The notes: generated by a model not told the origin, from the sequence alone. Shown: positions 26,807 through 35,923, counted from the first letter of the stretch. The stretch is DNA of 64,000 bases from Bacteroides helcogenes P 36-108 (GCF_000186225.1 NC_014933.1:3906001-3970000); one strand, 5' to 3'. Made by a program: numbers and translations.

Positions 26807-27295
26807 ATGATCAGCATTATTGCCGCAATAGACAGACACCAGGGAATAGGGCATCAGAATAAACTTCTGTTTTGGCTGCCCAATGACTTGAAACGATTCA
26901 AGGCACTCACTACCGGAAACACCATCATCATGGGACGGAAAACTTTCGAGTCTCTGCCCAAGGGTGCACTGCCCAACCGTCGTAACATCGTACTTTCCTC
27001 ACATCCGGAAACTTACTGCCCGGGAGCAGAACTATTCTCATCGCTGGAGGAAGCACTAAGAAGCTGTACCCCCGTTGAACAAGTGTACATCATTGGTGGT
27101 GCAAGTGTATATAGGCAAGCTTTACCGTTCGCCAATCTCCTTCACTTGACAGAAGTGGACGCAGAAGTACCTCAAGCAGATGCCTACTTCCCGGAAATAA
27201 ATCCGGCTATATGGCAAGAAAAAAGCAGGGAATCACACTCGCCGGACGAGAAGCATCCCTACCCCTATGCATTTGTTGACTATATTCGCCGATAG
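26807..27295 (+). CDS. folA: Dihydrofolate reductase
   Basis: The 162 residues have DHFR motifs: MISIIAAIDRHQGIGHQNKL, LPNDLKRFKALT with the active-site Asp, NTIIMGRKTFESLP, NRRNIVLSS, and YIIGGASVYRQALP. The Pro that usually precedes the conserved Trp is Phe here (LLFWLP). The product restores tetrahydrofolate after thymidylate synthesis. The stop is one base away from the stop of the convergent regulator gene, with no room for a separate terminator. Confidence 0.97.
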   Translation: MISIIAAIDRHQGIGHQNKLLFWLPNDLKRFKALTTGNTIIMGRKTFESLPKGALPNRRNIVLSSHPETYCPGAELFSSLEEALRSCTPVEQVYIIGGASVYRQALPFANLLHLTEVDAEVPQADAYFPEINPAIWQEKSRESHSPDEKHPYPYAFVDYIRR

Positions 27296-27296
27296 A

Positions 27297-27770
27297 TCAA
27301 TCTTCTTCTTCAACCACTATCGGCATCTGCCGCTTGATGGCTTCATGAAAAGAAATCAAAGTTTCCGTACGAGCTAAGCCCAATGGCTGCAACTTATCAT
27401 GGATTATACTCAGTAAATGGTGGTTATTGCGCGCATAGAGCTTAATGAACATGTCATACTTGCCCGTTGTAAAATGACACTCCACAATCTCCGGAATAGC
27501 TTCCAAAGCTTTTGTAACAGCATCAAAAGAGGCAGGATCTTTTAAATAAATACCAATATAAGCACATGTCTCGTACCCTATTTTTTCCGGATCAATAACA
27601 TATTCGGAACCTTTTAATATGCCTAAATTGGTCAACTTTTGAATGCGCTGATGAATGGCCGCTCCCGACACATTACAAGCTCTTGCCACTTCAAGGAAAG
27701 GAATACGTGCATTATCGGCAATAAGCTTTAATATCTGCTCGTCTAAAGTATCTAATTGATGATGTCCCAT
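27297..27770 (-). CDS. Lrp/AsnC-family transcriptional regulator
   Basis: This 157-residue protein has an N-terminal winged helix-turn-helix (LDTLDEQILKLIADNARIPF, then LEVARACNVSGAAIHQRIQK) and a C-terminal RAM/AsnC ligand-binding domain (YIGIYLKDPASFDAVTKALE, VECHFTTGKYDMFIKLYA). Such proteins sense amino acids as octamers. It is transcribed alone and its targets are not visible here; the branched-chain amino acid operon 22 kb away is a possibility only. Confidence 0.93.
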   Translation of the reverse strand: MGHHQLDTLDEQILKLIADNARIPFLEVARACNVSGAAIHQRIQKLTNLGILKGSEYVIDPEKIGYETCAYIGIYLKDPASFDAVTKALEAIPEIVECHFTTGKYDMFIKLYARNNHHLLSIIHDKLQPLGLARTETLISFHEAIKRQMPIVVEEED

Positions 27771-27974
27771 TTCAAATTCTAATGATTAATTATTAATATC
27801 TTCTGTATTTCCATACGTCAACATGCAAAGTTAGCTATTTTTTCACCAATAAAAATACGGTTCATAACTTTTATTGCTAAAAAAAGAATAAAACCTTATC
27901 AGAAACTTTTAGGCATATATACAAAAAAATCATTCCCCCAATGCAAGATGATTGCAGATGAGCTTTAAAGATAG

Positions 27975-27982
27975 TATCTTTG
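27975..27982 (+). promoter_or_regulatory. -7 element of the M64 peptidase gene
   Basis: TATCTTTG lies 26 bases before the ATG at 28009. It sits inside the frame that begins at 27952, so the upstream ATG is rejected. Confidence 0.55.
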
Positions 27983-28008
27983 TAGAAAGATTAAATATTA
28001 AGATCGTT

Positions 28009-29286
28009 ATGAAAAAATACACACTGCTCCTTATGTGCCTGTCCATTACACTACTCATTCAAGCACAGGTTTTCACAGATTACTTTATGGATAAAACTTT
28101 GCGTATTGACTACCTTTTCACGGGAAATGCCGCAAAACAGGAAATCTGCCTGAATGAACTGTCTTCATTGCCGTTGTGGGCAGGAAGAAGACATCATTTA
28201 TCTGAACTCCCATTGCAAGGCAACGGGCAAATTGTTATGCGTGATATAATCAGTGGAAACATTATCTATAAAACTTCCTTCTCTTCACTTTTTCAAGAAT
28301 GGCTTGAAACAGACGAGGCGAAAGTTGTGACGAAGGGCTTTGAAAACAGTTTCTTAGTTCCCTACCCACTTCGTCCGGCAGAAATAGAAATAACCCTTCT
28401 CGACCCACACAGAAATATCCGGGCAAATATGAAGCACACAGTCAATCCCAATGACATTCTGATACACCCGAAAGGCATCAACCGAACCATCTCACACAAA
28501 TATCTGTTACAAAGTGGAAGTGTGGACAAATGCATTGATGTAGCTATTCTTGCAGAAGGTTATACCCTGAACGAAATGGATACATTCTATAAAGACGCAG
28601 CCATTGCCTGTGAAAGCCTGTTTTCTCACGAACCATTCAAATCCATGAAAACACAGTTTAACATCATAGCAGTAGCAAGCCCTTCGGAAGATAGTGGAGT
28701 AAGTGTTCCCCGATTAGGCGACTGGAAACGTACCGCCTTCAATTCCAATTTCAGCACTTTTTATTCAGACCGTTATCTGACAACTTCACATGTGAAGTCC
28801 ATACATGATGCACTGGCCGGAATCCCTTACGAGCACATCATCATCTTGGCTAATACAGAAGAATACGGTGGAGGCGGCATCTATAATTCATACACACTCA
28901 CAACAGCTCACCATCCCCAATTTCGCCCTGTGGTGGTACATGAATTCGGGCACAGTTTCGGAGGACTTGCCGATGAATACTTCTATGATAATGATGTGAT
29001 GACAGATACTTATCCATTGGATATCGAACCATGGGAACAAAATATCAGCACCCTGAAAAACTTCGCTTCCAAATGGATAGAAATGCTTGCAAAATACACT
29101 CCAATCCCTACACCACCCACAGAGTGCAGCAAATATCCGATAGGAGTTTATGAAGGAGCAGGATATTCTGCCAAAGGCATATACCGCCCGGCTTATAATT
29201 GCCGCATGCGAACCAATGAATATCCCGATTTTTGTCCGGTCTGCCAACGGGCTATCCAACGGATAATTGATTTTTATACTAAATAG
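28009..29286 (+). CDS. M64-family metallopeptidase, secreted
   Basis: From 28009 the product is 425 residues with a signal peptide (MKKYTLLLMCLSITLLIQA). An N-terminal beta-rich domain of about 150 residues is followed by the catalytic domain with VVHEFGHSFGGLADEYF. This fits the zinc-binding HExxHxxxGxxDE pattern of the M64 (IgA peptidase-like) family. Four Cys in the last 60 residues (ECSKYP, NCRM, CPVC) may form disulfides. It is exported to the periplasm or beyond; its true substrate is unknown and IgA cleavage should not be assumed. It lies 24 bases before the acetyltransferase gene. Confidence 0.9.
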   Translation: MKKYTLLLMCLSITLLIQAQVFTDYFMDKTLRIDYLFTGNAAKQEICLNELSSLPLWAGRRHHLSELPLQGNGQIVMRDIISGNIIYKTSFSSLFQEWLETDEAKVVTKGFENSFLVPYPLRPAEIEITLLDPHRNIRANMKHTVNPNDILIHPKGINRTISHKYLLQSGSVDKCIDVAILAEGYTLNEMDTFYKDAAIACESLFSHEPFKSMKTQFNIIAVASPSEDSGVSVPRLGDWKRTAFNSNFSTFYSDRYLTTSHVKSIHDALAGIPYEHIIILANTEEYGGGGIYNSYTLTTAHHPQFRPVVVHEFGHSFGGLADEYFYDNDVMTDTYPLDIEPWEQNISTLKNFASKWIEMLAKYTPIPTPPTECSKYPIGVYEGAGYSAKGIYRPAYNCRMRTNEYPDFCPVCQRAIQRIIDFYTK

Positions 29287-29310
29287 TAAAAGATAAACAT
29301 TTTATAATTT

Positions 29311-29844
29311 ATGATCAAACTTCAACGTATTACAAATGCCGAGACTGTTTTATACAAGTACATGGAACAACTCATGATAAGTTCGTTCCCTACAGAAGAA
29401 TACCGGACACTGGAGGAGCAGCGTTATTATACCGATACAAAAGTCAATTTCTACAATAATATTATTTTTCAGGACAGCACACCTGTCGGCTTCATTACTT
29501 ATTGGGATTTCGGCCGTTTTTTCTATGTGGAGCATTTTGCCATAGACCCGGCACAACGCAATTGTGGACATGGGAAAAACGTACTACACCACCTGTGCCA
29601 GCTTTTGAAATCCCCTATCATCCTGGAAGTGGAAAAACCAGTTGAAGAAATGGCACAACGGCGCATCAATTTCTATCAACGCCATGGATTTTCATTATGG
29701 GAAAAAACATACTACCAGCCTCCTTACAAACCTGGTGAACATTTTCTTCCCATGTCACTTATGGCCTATGGAAACTTGCAATGCGAGAAAGACTTCGATA
29801 ATATAAAAGAACATATATATCGGGAAGTATATAATCTAAAATAA
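29311..29844 (+). CDS. GNAT-family N-acetyltransferase
   Basis: The 177 residues include the GNAT acetyl-CoA region HFAIDPAQRNCGHGKNVLHH and a C-terminal NFYQRHGFSLWEKTYYQPPY, typical of the family. The acceptor cannot be deduced. It follows the M64 gene closely and ends at a bidirectional terminator. Confidence 0.88.
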   Translation: MIKLQRITNAETVLYKYMEQLMISSFPTEEYRTLEEQRYYTDTKVNFYNNIIFQDSTPVGFITYWDFGRFFYVEHFAIDPAQRNCGHGKNVLHHLCQLLKSPIILEVEKPVEEMAQRRINFYQRHGFSLWEKTYYQPPYKPGEHFLPMSLMAYGNLQCEKDFDNIKEHIYREVYNLK

Positions 29845-29850
29845 AAAAAC

Positions 29851-29885
29851 AAAAGGCTACCTGTTGAACAAGTAGCCTTTTATTT
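29851..29885. terminator. Bidirectional terminator between acetyltransferase and exbD
   Basis: AAAAGGCTAC (29851-29860) pairs with GTAGCCTTTT (29872-29881), with A-rich sequence to the left and T-rich to the right, so it can serve both converging operons. Confidence 0.88.
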
Positions 29886-29899
29886 ATATTTACTAACCT

Positions 29900-30364
29900 T
29901 TACTGACGCGGTTGCGCAGAGTAGTTAATTTTCAATGCATAAGCCTTACGAAGAGCTTCTTTGATATCTGTTACAATACCCATTTTCGTATCTTGGTCAA
30001 CTTTCAAAGACACAGTCATCAGCGGCTGATCTTCTTCTTTCATACTGGCACGTTCACCAATAATATGATCCTGAACCTCAGCAACTTCAGCATAACTGTC
30101 ATTCAACTGAATACGGCTTTCATCACCTAATTTCTTACGAAACTCAGCAGTAGGTTTTCCTACGTAAATAAATGTAACCAAAGACTTCTTTTCAAGCTTT
30201 TCCAACTCAGTAGCTTGCGGAACCTTAAACTCAACCCTCAATGTTACCTCACGCATAGTTGTTACAATCATGAAAAAGAACAACAAGGTGAAGATAAGGT
30301 CAGGCAGAGAAGAAGTGTTCAACGCCGGCATTTCACGTTTGCCAGTCTTATTAAATTTTCCCAT
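29900..30364 (-). CDS. exbD: ExbD-family biopolymer transport protein (second copy)
   Basis: This 154-residue protein has one N-terminal membrane segment with the conserved Asp (SSLPDLIFTLLFFFMIVTT) and a periplasmic domain. ExbD works with ExbB to harness proton flow and energise TonB. It is the last gene of the exbB operon and overlaps the first exbD by one base. A second, differing ExbD suggests a heteromeric stator. Confidence 0.93.
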   Translation of the reverse strand: MGKFNKTGKREMPALNTSSLPDLIFTLLFFFMIVTTMREVTLRVEFKVPQATELEKLEKKSLVTFIYVGKPTAEFRKKLGDESRIQLNDSYAEVAEVQDHIIGERASMKEEDQPLMTVSLKVDQDTKMGIVTDIKEALRKAYALKINYSAQPRQ

Positions 30365-30954
30365 TACTTCTTTTCTCCGTACTTTTTAGGTTCTGCCTCA
30401 GAAATCTTCTGAGGATAAATTTCACGAATTGCCTTCTGTTGATCTTCGTTCAAATCAGCATAATTCTTCTGCCACTTTTCCTGAGCCAATTCATTACGCA
30501 ACTCATTATAAGCTGCAACAAGTTCATTCTGGACAGCAAGATATGCTTTATATGAAGAACCACGGTCACAACGCAGAGATACTACATGCTTTTCCGTAAC
30601 CATCATATTGCCAAAAAAATCAATATTCTTCGAATACTTTTCCGGTTTAGATTCTTCATTATACGGATTAGCTATAAACTCCTTTGTTTTTGCACGCAAT
30701 TGATCAACGCTGATATAGTCATTTCCACACATTAACTGGTCGTTCATATTCAAGAAGACAGTCAGCACATTGCGTTCCTTCAGCTTCACATCATCTATCT
30801 TTTGATCCTTTTCCGGTGGCGGTGGCAATTGTCTTGCCAAGCCACGGTCGGTATCCATAGATGTTGTAATCAAGAAGAAGATCAGCAACAAAAATGCAAT
30901 GTCCGCAGTTGAACTTGAGTTAATATCAGGAACTTTTCTTTTTCCTTTTGCCAT
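30364..30954 (-). CDS. exbD: ExbD-family biopolymer transport protein (first copy, extended)
   Basis: This 196-residue protein has the ExbD membrane helix STADIAFLLLIFFLITTSM with its conserved Asp, then a periplasmic domain longer than the usual 140-residue family length. The C-terminal tail is highly charged (AQEKWQKNYADLNEDQQKAI) and ends KKYGEKK. It is cotranscribed with exbB and the second exbD. Confidence 0.93.
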   Translation of the reverse strand: MAKGKRKVPDINSSSTADIAFLLLIFFLITTSMDTDRGLARQLPPPPEKDQKIDDVKLKERNVLTVFLNMNDQLMCGNDYISVDQLRAKTKEFIANPYNEESKPEKYSKNIDFFGNMMVTEKHVVSLRCDRGSSYKAYLAVQNELVAAYNELRNELAQEKWQKNYADLNEDQQKAIREIYPQKISEAEPKKYGEKK

Positions 30955-30989
30955 TGTAATTACTCTTTTAATTGAGTCACCCCAATTGG

Positions 30990-31475
30990 TTATGATAATT
31001 TCTTCTTAATACTACTAAAGATAATTGCAAGTACAGTTGCACCAAACAGTATGTAGATAGAGAAAAGCCACATATCAGTAAGTTTCAACCAAAAAGGAAC
31101 ATTATCAGTTCCGCTATATCCCGGTATTTTAAGCGGTTCATCGCTACCCATAACCCATGAAACAACAACGACTGCAACTAATATAAGCAAACCGATCAGA
31201 GATTTCAATGCGGCTCCCGGATTATCTTTCAGCGCAGCTCCAAACTGGAATACTACTCCAACCACAGTAGCAATAATAGCTACAACAAACAGACCATACA
31301 TCAAATAGATCAATGCATCTGTCTGAGCAGGTTGCCACATTTCTGCGTCAACACTCATCAGTACCGCATCGCCCTGAGCATCTCCACCGAAGTAGAACAA
31401 GCCCAATACTACCAAGATGGCAGCCAACATTGCGTACAGTACATAGTATGATACTTTATATGATAACTTAGCCAT
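30990..31475 (-). CDS. Four-helix membrane protein within the exbB-exbD operon
   Basis: I do not recognise a named family. The 161 residues contain about four membrane segments (YYVLYAMLAAILVVLGLFYF, ALIYLMYGLFVVAIIATVVG, SLIGLLILVAVVVVSWVMG, MWLFSIYILFGATVLAIIF) with a basic C terminus. It lies 5 bases after exbB and 35 before exbD. Its place between stator genes suggests an accessory subunit of the TonB motor. Confidence 0.8.
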   Translation of the reverse strand: MAKLSYKVSYYVLYAMLAAILVVLGLFYFGGDAQGDAVLMSVDAEMWQPAQTDALIYLMYGLFVVAIIATVVGVVFQFGAALKDNPGAALKSLIGLLILVAVVVVSWVMGSDEPLKIPGYSGTDNVPFWLKLTDMWLFSIYILFGATVLAIIFSSIKKKLS

Positions 31476-31480
31476 CTTAA

Positions 31481-32296
31481 TTATTTTTTGTATTTCAAAT
31501 CATATTTGATAACCATATCCAACAGTGAGATAGAAGAATCTTCCATTTCGCTGGTCAAAGCTTCAATCTTAGAAAGGATGTAGTTATAGAATACCTGCAG
31601 AATCAAGGCAACGATCAAACCGAAGATAGTAGTAATCAAGGCAACTTTCATACCACCTGCTACAACCGTCGGAGAGATATCACCTACCTGCTGAATTTTA
31701 TCAAATGCCTGAACCATACCGATTACAGTTCCCAAGAATCCCAAAGACGGAGCCATTGCGATAAACAATGTAATCCAAGAGCAGCCCTTTTCCAAATAAC
31801 CGGCTTGTACACCACCATAAGATACTACTGATTTTTCTACTACATCAATACCTTGATCTATTCTCATCAAACCTTGATAATAGATAGAAGCAATAGGACC
31901 TCTTGTGTTACGTGCGATGTCTTTAGCAGCTTCAACGTCACCTTTTTCCAAAGCAGCTTCAATAGCAGCCATAAATTTCTTGGTGTTAATTTCTGCCAAG
32001 CTCAAATAAATGATACGTTCAATACAAAATGCAAGACCGATAACCAATGCGATAGCTACCAAACTCATGAAGGATGCAGTACCCTCAATAAACTTCGTCT
32101 TGATTTCTTTGTGAAGGCCACCTTCTGCAGCTTCTACAGTCGCAGGAGCAGCAGCTTCATCAGCAGGAGCCGCCTCTGCTGCTGGAGCAGCTTGTTCTGT
32201 TTGTTCAGCAGCAGGAGCATCTTGAGCCTGAGCAAGTTGAGTTGAGCCAAATGTTAAGACTCCCATTACAGCAACAATTGCAAATAACTTTTTCAT
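31481..32296 (-). CDS. exbB: ExbB/TolQ/MotA-family proton channel with N-terminal signal and Ala/Glu/Pro-rich extension
   Basis: The 271 residues start with what looks like a cleavable signal peptide (AIVAVMGVLTFGSTQLAQA), then about 45 residues rich in Ala, Glu and Pro, before the first ExbB helix (ASFMSLVAIALVIGLAFCIE). The core has LGFLGTVIGMVQAFDKIQ and the TVVAGGMKVALITTIFGLIV helix pair lining the proton path. It starts an operon of exbB, membrane protein, exbD and exbD. E. coli ExbB has no comparable low-complexity exported extension. Confidence 0.94.
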   Translation of the reverse strand: MKKLFAIVAVMGVLTFGSTQLAQAQDAPAAEQTEQAAPAAEAAPADEAAAPATVEAAEGGLHKEIKTKFIEGTASFMSLVAIALVIGLAFCIERIIYLSLAEINTKKFMAAIEAALEKGDVEAAKDIARNTRGPIASIYYQGLMRIDQGIDVVEKSVVSYGGVQAGYLEKGCSWITLFIAMAPSLGFLGTVIGMVQAFDKIQQVGDISPTVVAGGMKVALITTIFGLIVALILQVFYNYILSKIEALTSEMEDSSISLLDMVIKYDLKYKK

Positions 32297-32380
32297 TGTG
32301 TGTCTAATTTTTAAGATTAATTAATTAAATTACTTATTGTATTTATTTGTTATTTTTCTTCTTTCATTCCATCTATACTG

Positions 32381-32468
32381 CGGAGAGACGGGGATTCGAA
32401 CCCCGGATGCCCTTTAGGAGCATACACGCTTTCCAGGCGTGCCTCTTCAACCACTCGAGCATCTCTCC
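32381..32468 (-). tRNA. tRNA-Ser (anticodon GGA)
   Basis: On the minus strand the acceptor stem GGAGAGA pairs with TCTCTCC, the anticodon loop reads CTGGAAA (GGA), a long class II variable arm is present and the T loop is GTTCGAATC. The 88 bases lack an encoded CCA. The gene stands alone between tatD and exbB on the same strand. Confidence 0.95.
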
Positions 32469-32630
32469 AATTGACGCCTTCTTTGAAAACGGGTGCAAAT
32501 TACGAAAAAAATGCGAACCACAAGCGTTTTCAGCTACAAATGTATTCTTTTTTTTGTTCTTCTATTACATTCATTCCGTTTTATCTCGAATAAAATCTCA
32601 AAATTAATAAACTTTAAAATCTTCAAGACG

Positions 32631-33410
32631 TTATTTGAGCATTCCAAACACTTTTAATGCGTTTTCAGAAGTTACCTGTGCCACCTTTTCAGGAGATTCA
32701 CAATACACTTCAGATACTTTAATCAAGGTATCTTTCACATAAGCGCTTTCATTTCTTTTGCCTCGATTGGGGACCGGAGTCAGATAAGGAGAATCCGTTT
32801 CCAAAACAATCCGTTCCAAAGGTACATTTTTCAAAACTTCCGGCAAGGCAGACTTCTTAAAAGTGACCACCCCATTAATCCCGATAAGGAAATTGGAAAA
32901 CTCCATAATGCGGGCAGCTTCCTCCCTTGTGCCGACAAAACTGTGAAAAACACCTTTCAAAGAAGAATATTTATAAGGTTCCAATACCTTATATATATTA
33001 TCAAATGCTTCGCGACAATGAATAACCACCGGCAAATCATACTTCAATGCCCATTTAATCTGTCTATCCAATGCCACCTCTTGTTCTCTCAGAAAAGTTT
33101 TATCCCAATACAAGTCCATGCCGATTTCACCAATCGCCACATATTCATTGACAGAAGACAGTTCATGGGCTATAATTTCCAGTTCTTTTTCATAGTCTCC
33201 ATTGACGGAAGTCGGGTGTAATCCTATCATCGGAAAGCAATATCCCCTATAAGCGGCACAAACCCGAAGCATCGGTTCAATGGTAGAACTGTCAATATTT
33301 GGCATAAAAATATGGGTGACACCAGCCTCTTTTGCACGCTCCATCACTTGCGGCAGATCCTCTGCGAATTCCTCCAAAAAAAGATGGGAATGCGAATCAA
33401 TCAACCTCAT
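32631..33410 (-). CDS. tatD: TatD-family deoxyribonuclease / metal-dependent hydrolase
   Basis: This 259-residue TIM-barrel hydrolase has metal ligands in DSHSHLF, HCREAFDN, FHSFVGTREE and ETDSPYLTP, all at family-typical positions. It is a Mg-dependent 3'-5' exonuclease class used in DNA quality control. It follows the 233-residue unknown gene by 8 bases, in the same direction. Confidence 0.93.
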   Translation of the reverse strand: MRLIDSHSHLFLEEFAEDLPQVMERAKEAGVTHIFMPNIDSSTIEPMLRVCAAYRGYCFPMIGLHPTSVNGDYEKELEIIAHELSSVNEYVAIGEIGMDLYWDKTFLREQEVALDRQIKWALKYDLPVVIHCREAFDNIYKVLEPYKYSSLKGVFHSFVGTREEAARIMEFSNFLIGINGVVTFKKSALPEVLKNVPLERIVLETDSPYLTPVPNRGKRNESAYVKDTLIKVSEVYCESPEKVAQVTSENALKVFGMLK

Positions 33411-33418
33411 TCTTCAAT

Positions 33419-34120
33419 TCAGTCTTTACTTTTTTCATTGGTACGATAGTAGTATATAATGCCATAATCACGGCATAAATTCAAGCGTTTCTCATTCGGA
33501 GTTACAGATTCGAACCTTTCTTCAACCTGATTCCAAATATCCAGAATAAGTTCATCGGCATCAGCACGCATAGAAGATAGAACCTCCAGGCTACGAGCTG
33601 TCAGCAACTGATAGTTTTTTTGTTTCTCATAACTGTCCATGAAGATGTCATAATGAACCCTTACTTTGGCAATGGTAGGATTGTAAATAGGAATACCCCC
33701 TTGAGAAATACGTTTATTCTCACCGTCAATAATTTTACGCCCCCATTCTGCCAATGCAGCTTCGGTTGCCAAATCTGGTACATTATTATTCCTTGTTTCC
33801 AAACCATAATACTCTTTATGTGAAAGGCGTATTTCAGAGCGTATGACAGCTAAATTAAACACTTGAATAAAATGAGAAATATACAATCTGGCTGTTTTCA
33901 CATTAGCCTGATGCTTACGTCCTGCTTTTGACTGCCTGTCAAAGCAGTCGGCATAATAAAACTGTGCTGCCTCAAACTTCATTAAAAAATTACGGGCATC
34001 AGTCAAGGTCTTCAAAGAAACTGCTAAATCATAAACATTACATATATCCGCCTTTACGACCACTGCTTTTAATGCTCGTATTCTCGCTTGATCAGTATTT
34101 GGCAATCTTCTATATGGCAT
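33419..34120 (-). CDS. Conserved-looking protein of unknown function
   Basis: I do not recognise it. The 233 residues are mostly helical-looking, rich in Ala, Arg, Lys and Tyr, with no signal peptide or membrane segment. Segments such as ARLYISHFIQVFNLAVIR and NPTIAKVRVHYDIFMDSYEK suggest a folded helical bundle. The position between the polyprenyl synthase (20 bases upstream) and tatD (8 bases downstream) implies one transcript. No function can be assigned. Confidence 0.75.
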   Translation of the reverse strand: MPYRRLPNTDQARIRALKAVVVKADICNVYDLAVSLKTLTDARNFLMKFEAAQFYYADCFDRQSKAGRKHQANVKTARLYISHFIQVFNLAVIRSEIRLSHKEYYGLETRNNNVPDLATEAALAEWGRKIIDGENKRISQGGIPIYNPTIAKVRVHYDIFMDSYEKQKNYQLLTARSLEVLSSMRADADELILDIWNQVEERFESVTPNEKRLNLCRDYGIIYYYRTNEKSKD

Positions 34121-34140
34121 ATCCTGTCAAGATAAAAAAG

Positions 34141-35115
34141 TCACACTTCTCTATTCATCAGATTTCCCATCAGAATCTCCAGCTCTTTCTTCTTTTCATC
34201 AGCAACTTTTACAGCGACAAGATTCTCCATTGCGCGTTCACTATATTCCGCCATCTTTTTCTCGCAAATTTCTTTTATTCCGATCTGATTATACAAATCT
34301 GTTACGGCTGCAATCTTCTCCGCCGGTTCAAATGATCCGGCGTCCACCCATACTTTCAACTGCTGCAATTGCCTGTCATCTGCATGTTCAAAAGCTTTTA
34401 TCAACATATAGGTTTTCTTATTGCAGAGAATATCTCCTCCTATATTTTTTCCAAAGATAGCGGCATCCCCATATACATCCAGCAAATCATCTTTCAATTG
34501 GAAAGCAATCCCCAGGTTCATACCGAAATTATATAAATGTTCGGCATCTTCAGCAGAAGCGCCCCCTAAAAGAGCGCCTATCTTCAGACTGGCGGCCAAC
34601 AAAACAGATGTTTTTAAACGAATCATTTCCAAATACTCCCCTTCTTTTACATCTTTCCGAAGTTCAAATTCCATATCCATCTGTTGTCCTTCACATATCT
34701 CCAGAGCTGTCAGGCTGAATAAATCCATTACTTCCTTCAAATAACCGGCAGGACATTGCGCCATATATTGATAAGCCAACACCAGCATGGCGTCTCCCGA
34801 TAAAATTGCCGTATTATCATTCCAAACTTTATGCACTGTTTTTTTTCCACGGCGGCGATCTGCACAATCCATCAAATCATCATGTAAAAGAGTATAGTTA
34901 TGATATACCTCAATACCGATTGCCGGCCCGTAAGCCCGAACTATGTCTTCTTTATACAGATTATAAGACATCAACATCAATACCGGACGTATTCTCTTAC
35001 CGCCCATTGACAACACATAGCTTACCGGAGCATACAAACCTTGGGGAGTACGAGTAAATTTCAGATCTGCTATATGAGAATTTATTTTTTTTAAAATTTC
35101 AGAAGCTGTAAACAT
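34141..35115 (-). CDS. Polyprenyl (trans-prenyl) diphosphate synthase
   Basis: This 324-residue class I prenyltransferase has GGKRIRPVL, the first Asp-rich motif LLHDDLMDCADRRRG (DDxxD) and the second, FQLKDDLLDVYGD. It condenses isopentenyl diphosphate onto an allylic chain; the chain length (farnesyl, geranylgeranyl or longer) is not certain from sequence. The isoprenoid precursors come from the pathway that includes IspH, encoded 2.8 kb away. Confidence 0.93.
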   Translation of the reverse strand: MFTASEILKKINSHIADLKFTRTPQGLYAPVSYVLSMGGKRIRPVLMLMSYNLYKEDIVRAYGPAIGIEVYHNYTLLHDDLMDCADRRRGKKTVHKVWNDNTAILSGDAMLVLAYQYMAQCPAGYLKEVMDLFSLTALEICEGQQMDMEFELRKDVKEGEYLEMIRLKTSVLLAASLKIGALLGGASAEDAEHLYNFGMNLGIAFQLKDDLLDVYGDAAIFGKNIGGDILCNKKTYMLIKAFEHADDRQLQQLKVWVDAGSFEPAEKIAAVTDLYNQIGIKEICEKKMAEYSERAMENLVAVKVADEKKKELEILMGNLMNREV

Positions 35116-35139
35116 AACATTAAATTTTGGAATAACCGG

Positions 35140-35175
35140 GAATAAAAAGAGGCTGCTTTTCCGGCAGCCTCTCTC
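35140..35175 (-). terminator. Terminator of tonB
   Basis: GAGGCTGC (35149-35156) pairs with GCAGCCTC (35164-35171). On the minus strand the stem is followed by TTTTTATT, a proper U tract, ending the tonB transcript before the polyprenyl synthase gene. Confidence 0.88.
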
Positions 35176-35191
35176 CTGTTTTATTATTTCA

Positions 35192-35878
35192 TCACTGCAA
35201 CCTAAACATTACAGGTACCGTAAATCTACAACGTACGGGTTTACCACGTTGCTTGCCCGGTTTCCATTTAGGCATGGAATTTATCACACGAAGTGCCTCT
35301 TTATCCAGATACGGGTCAACGCCTCTTAGAACTTTAGCATCTACAATACTACCGTCTTTGTTAACCACGAACTGCACAGTTACACGACCTGACACCCCAT
35401 TTTCTTGTGCAATAGTAGGATACTTAATGTTATTGGACAGATACTTCATCAAACCGGCCATACCACCATTGGTAAATTCCGGACTTTCCTCTACTACTTC
35501 AAAAATAGTTTGTTCTTCAGGCTCTTCTTCTTCCACCTTGACGGGAACATACTTTATATCGACTTTCTGTCCTGTATCTTCAGTAGAAGCGATAGTAGTT
35601 TCTTCGACATTGGCATCATCATCCACAATGGTCAACGTTTCAGGAATCGAAGGAGCGTCAGGAGGTGGAGGAGTTACTTGCTCCGGCTGTTCTGTGATAG
35701 GAATGATTTCCTCCTCAAATACGACATCGGCTACAGCTTGGCTCATGTCAATCTTTACGTCACGTTTAGTCCATTCAAACGCTACGAACATGAAAGCGAG
35801 CACAATTACATAACCGATCAGCATCCATGTAGATTTCTTGTTCTCCAAGTCTGCTTTGGGTGATTTTTTAATTTCCAT
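35192..35878 (-). CDS. tonB: TonB energy-transducing protein
   Basis: This 228-residue protein has an N-terminal membrane anchor (STWMLIGYVIVLAFMFVAF), a Pro/Glu-rich periplasmic spacer (EQVTPPPPDAPSIPETLT) and the C-terminal TonB domain (NIKYPTIAQENGVSGRVTVQ, then PKWKPGKQRGKPV). It couples the ExbB/ExbD motor encoded 3 kb away to the outer-membrane receptors. It is transcribed alone, with its own promoter and terminator. Confidence 0.94.
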   Translation of the reverse strand: MEIKKSPKADLENKKSTWMLIGYVIVLAFMFVAFEWTKRDVKIDMSQAVADVVFEEEIIPITEQPEQVTPPPPDAPSIPETLTIVDDDANVEETTIASTEDTGQKVDIKYVPVKVEEEEPEEQTIFEVVEESPEFTNGGMAGLMKYLSNNIKYPTIAQENGVSGRVTVQFVVNKDGSIVDAKVLRGVDPYLDKEALRVINSMPKWKPGKQRGKPVRCRFTVPVMFRLQ

Positions 35879-35915
35879 AAATTTATAATATAATTATAGT
35901 GTCTCTCACTTGTGG

Positions 35916-35923
35916 CAAATATA
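35916..35923 (-). promoter_or_regulatory. -7 element of tonB
   Basis: TATATTTG on the minus strand, 38 bases upstream of the ATG at 35878, matches TAnnTTTG. Confidence 0.55.

Noticed and set aside
27952..28008. Extended N terminus of the M64 peptidase
   Set aside because: The -7 element at 27975 lies inside it and the signal peptide starts at 28009.
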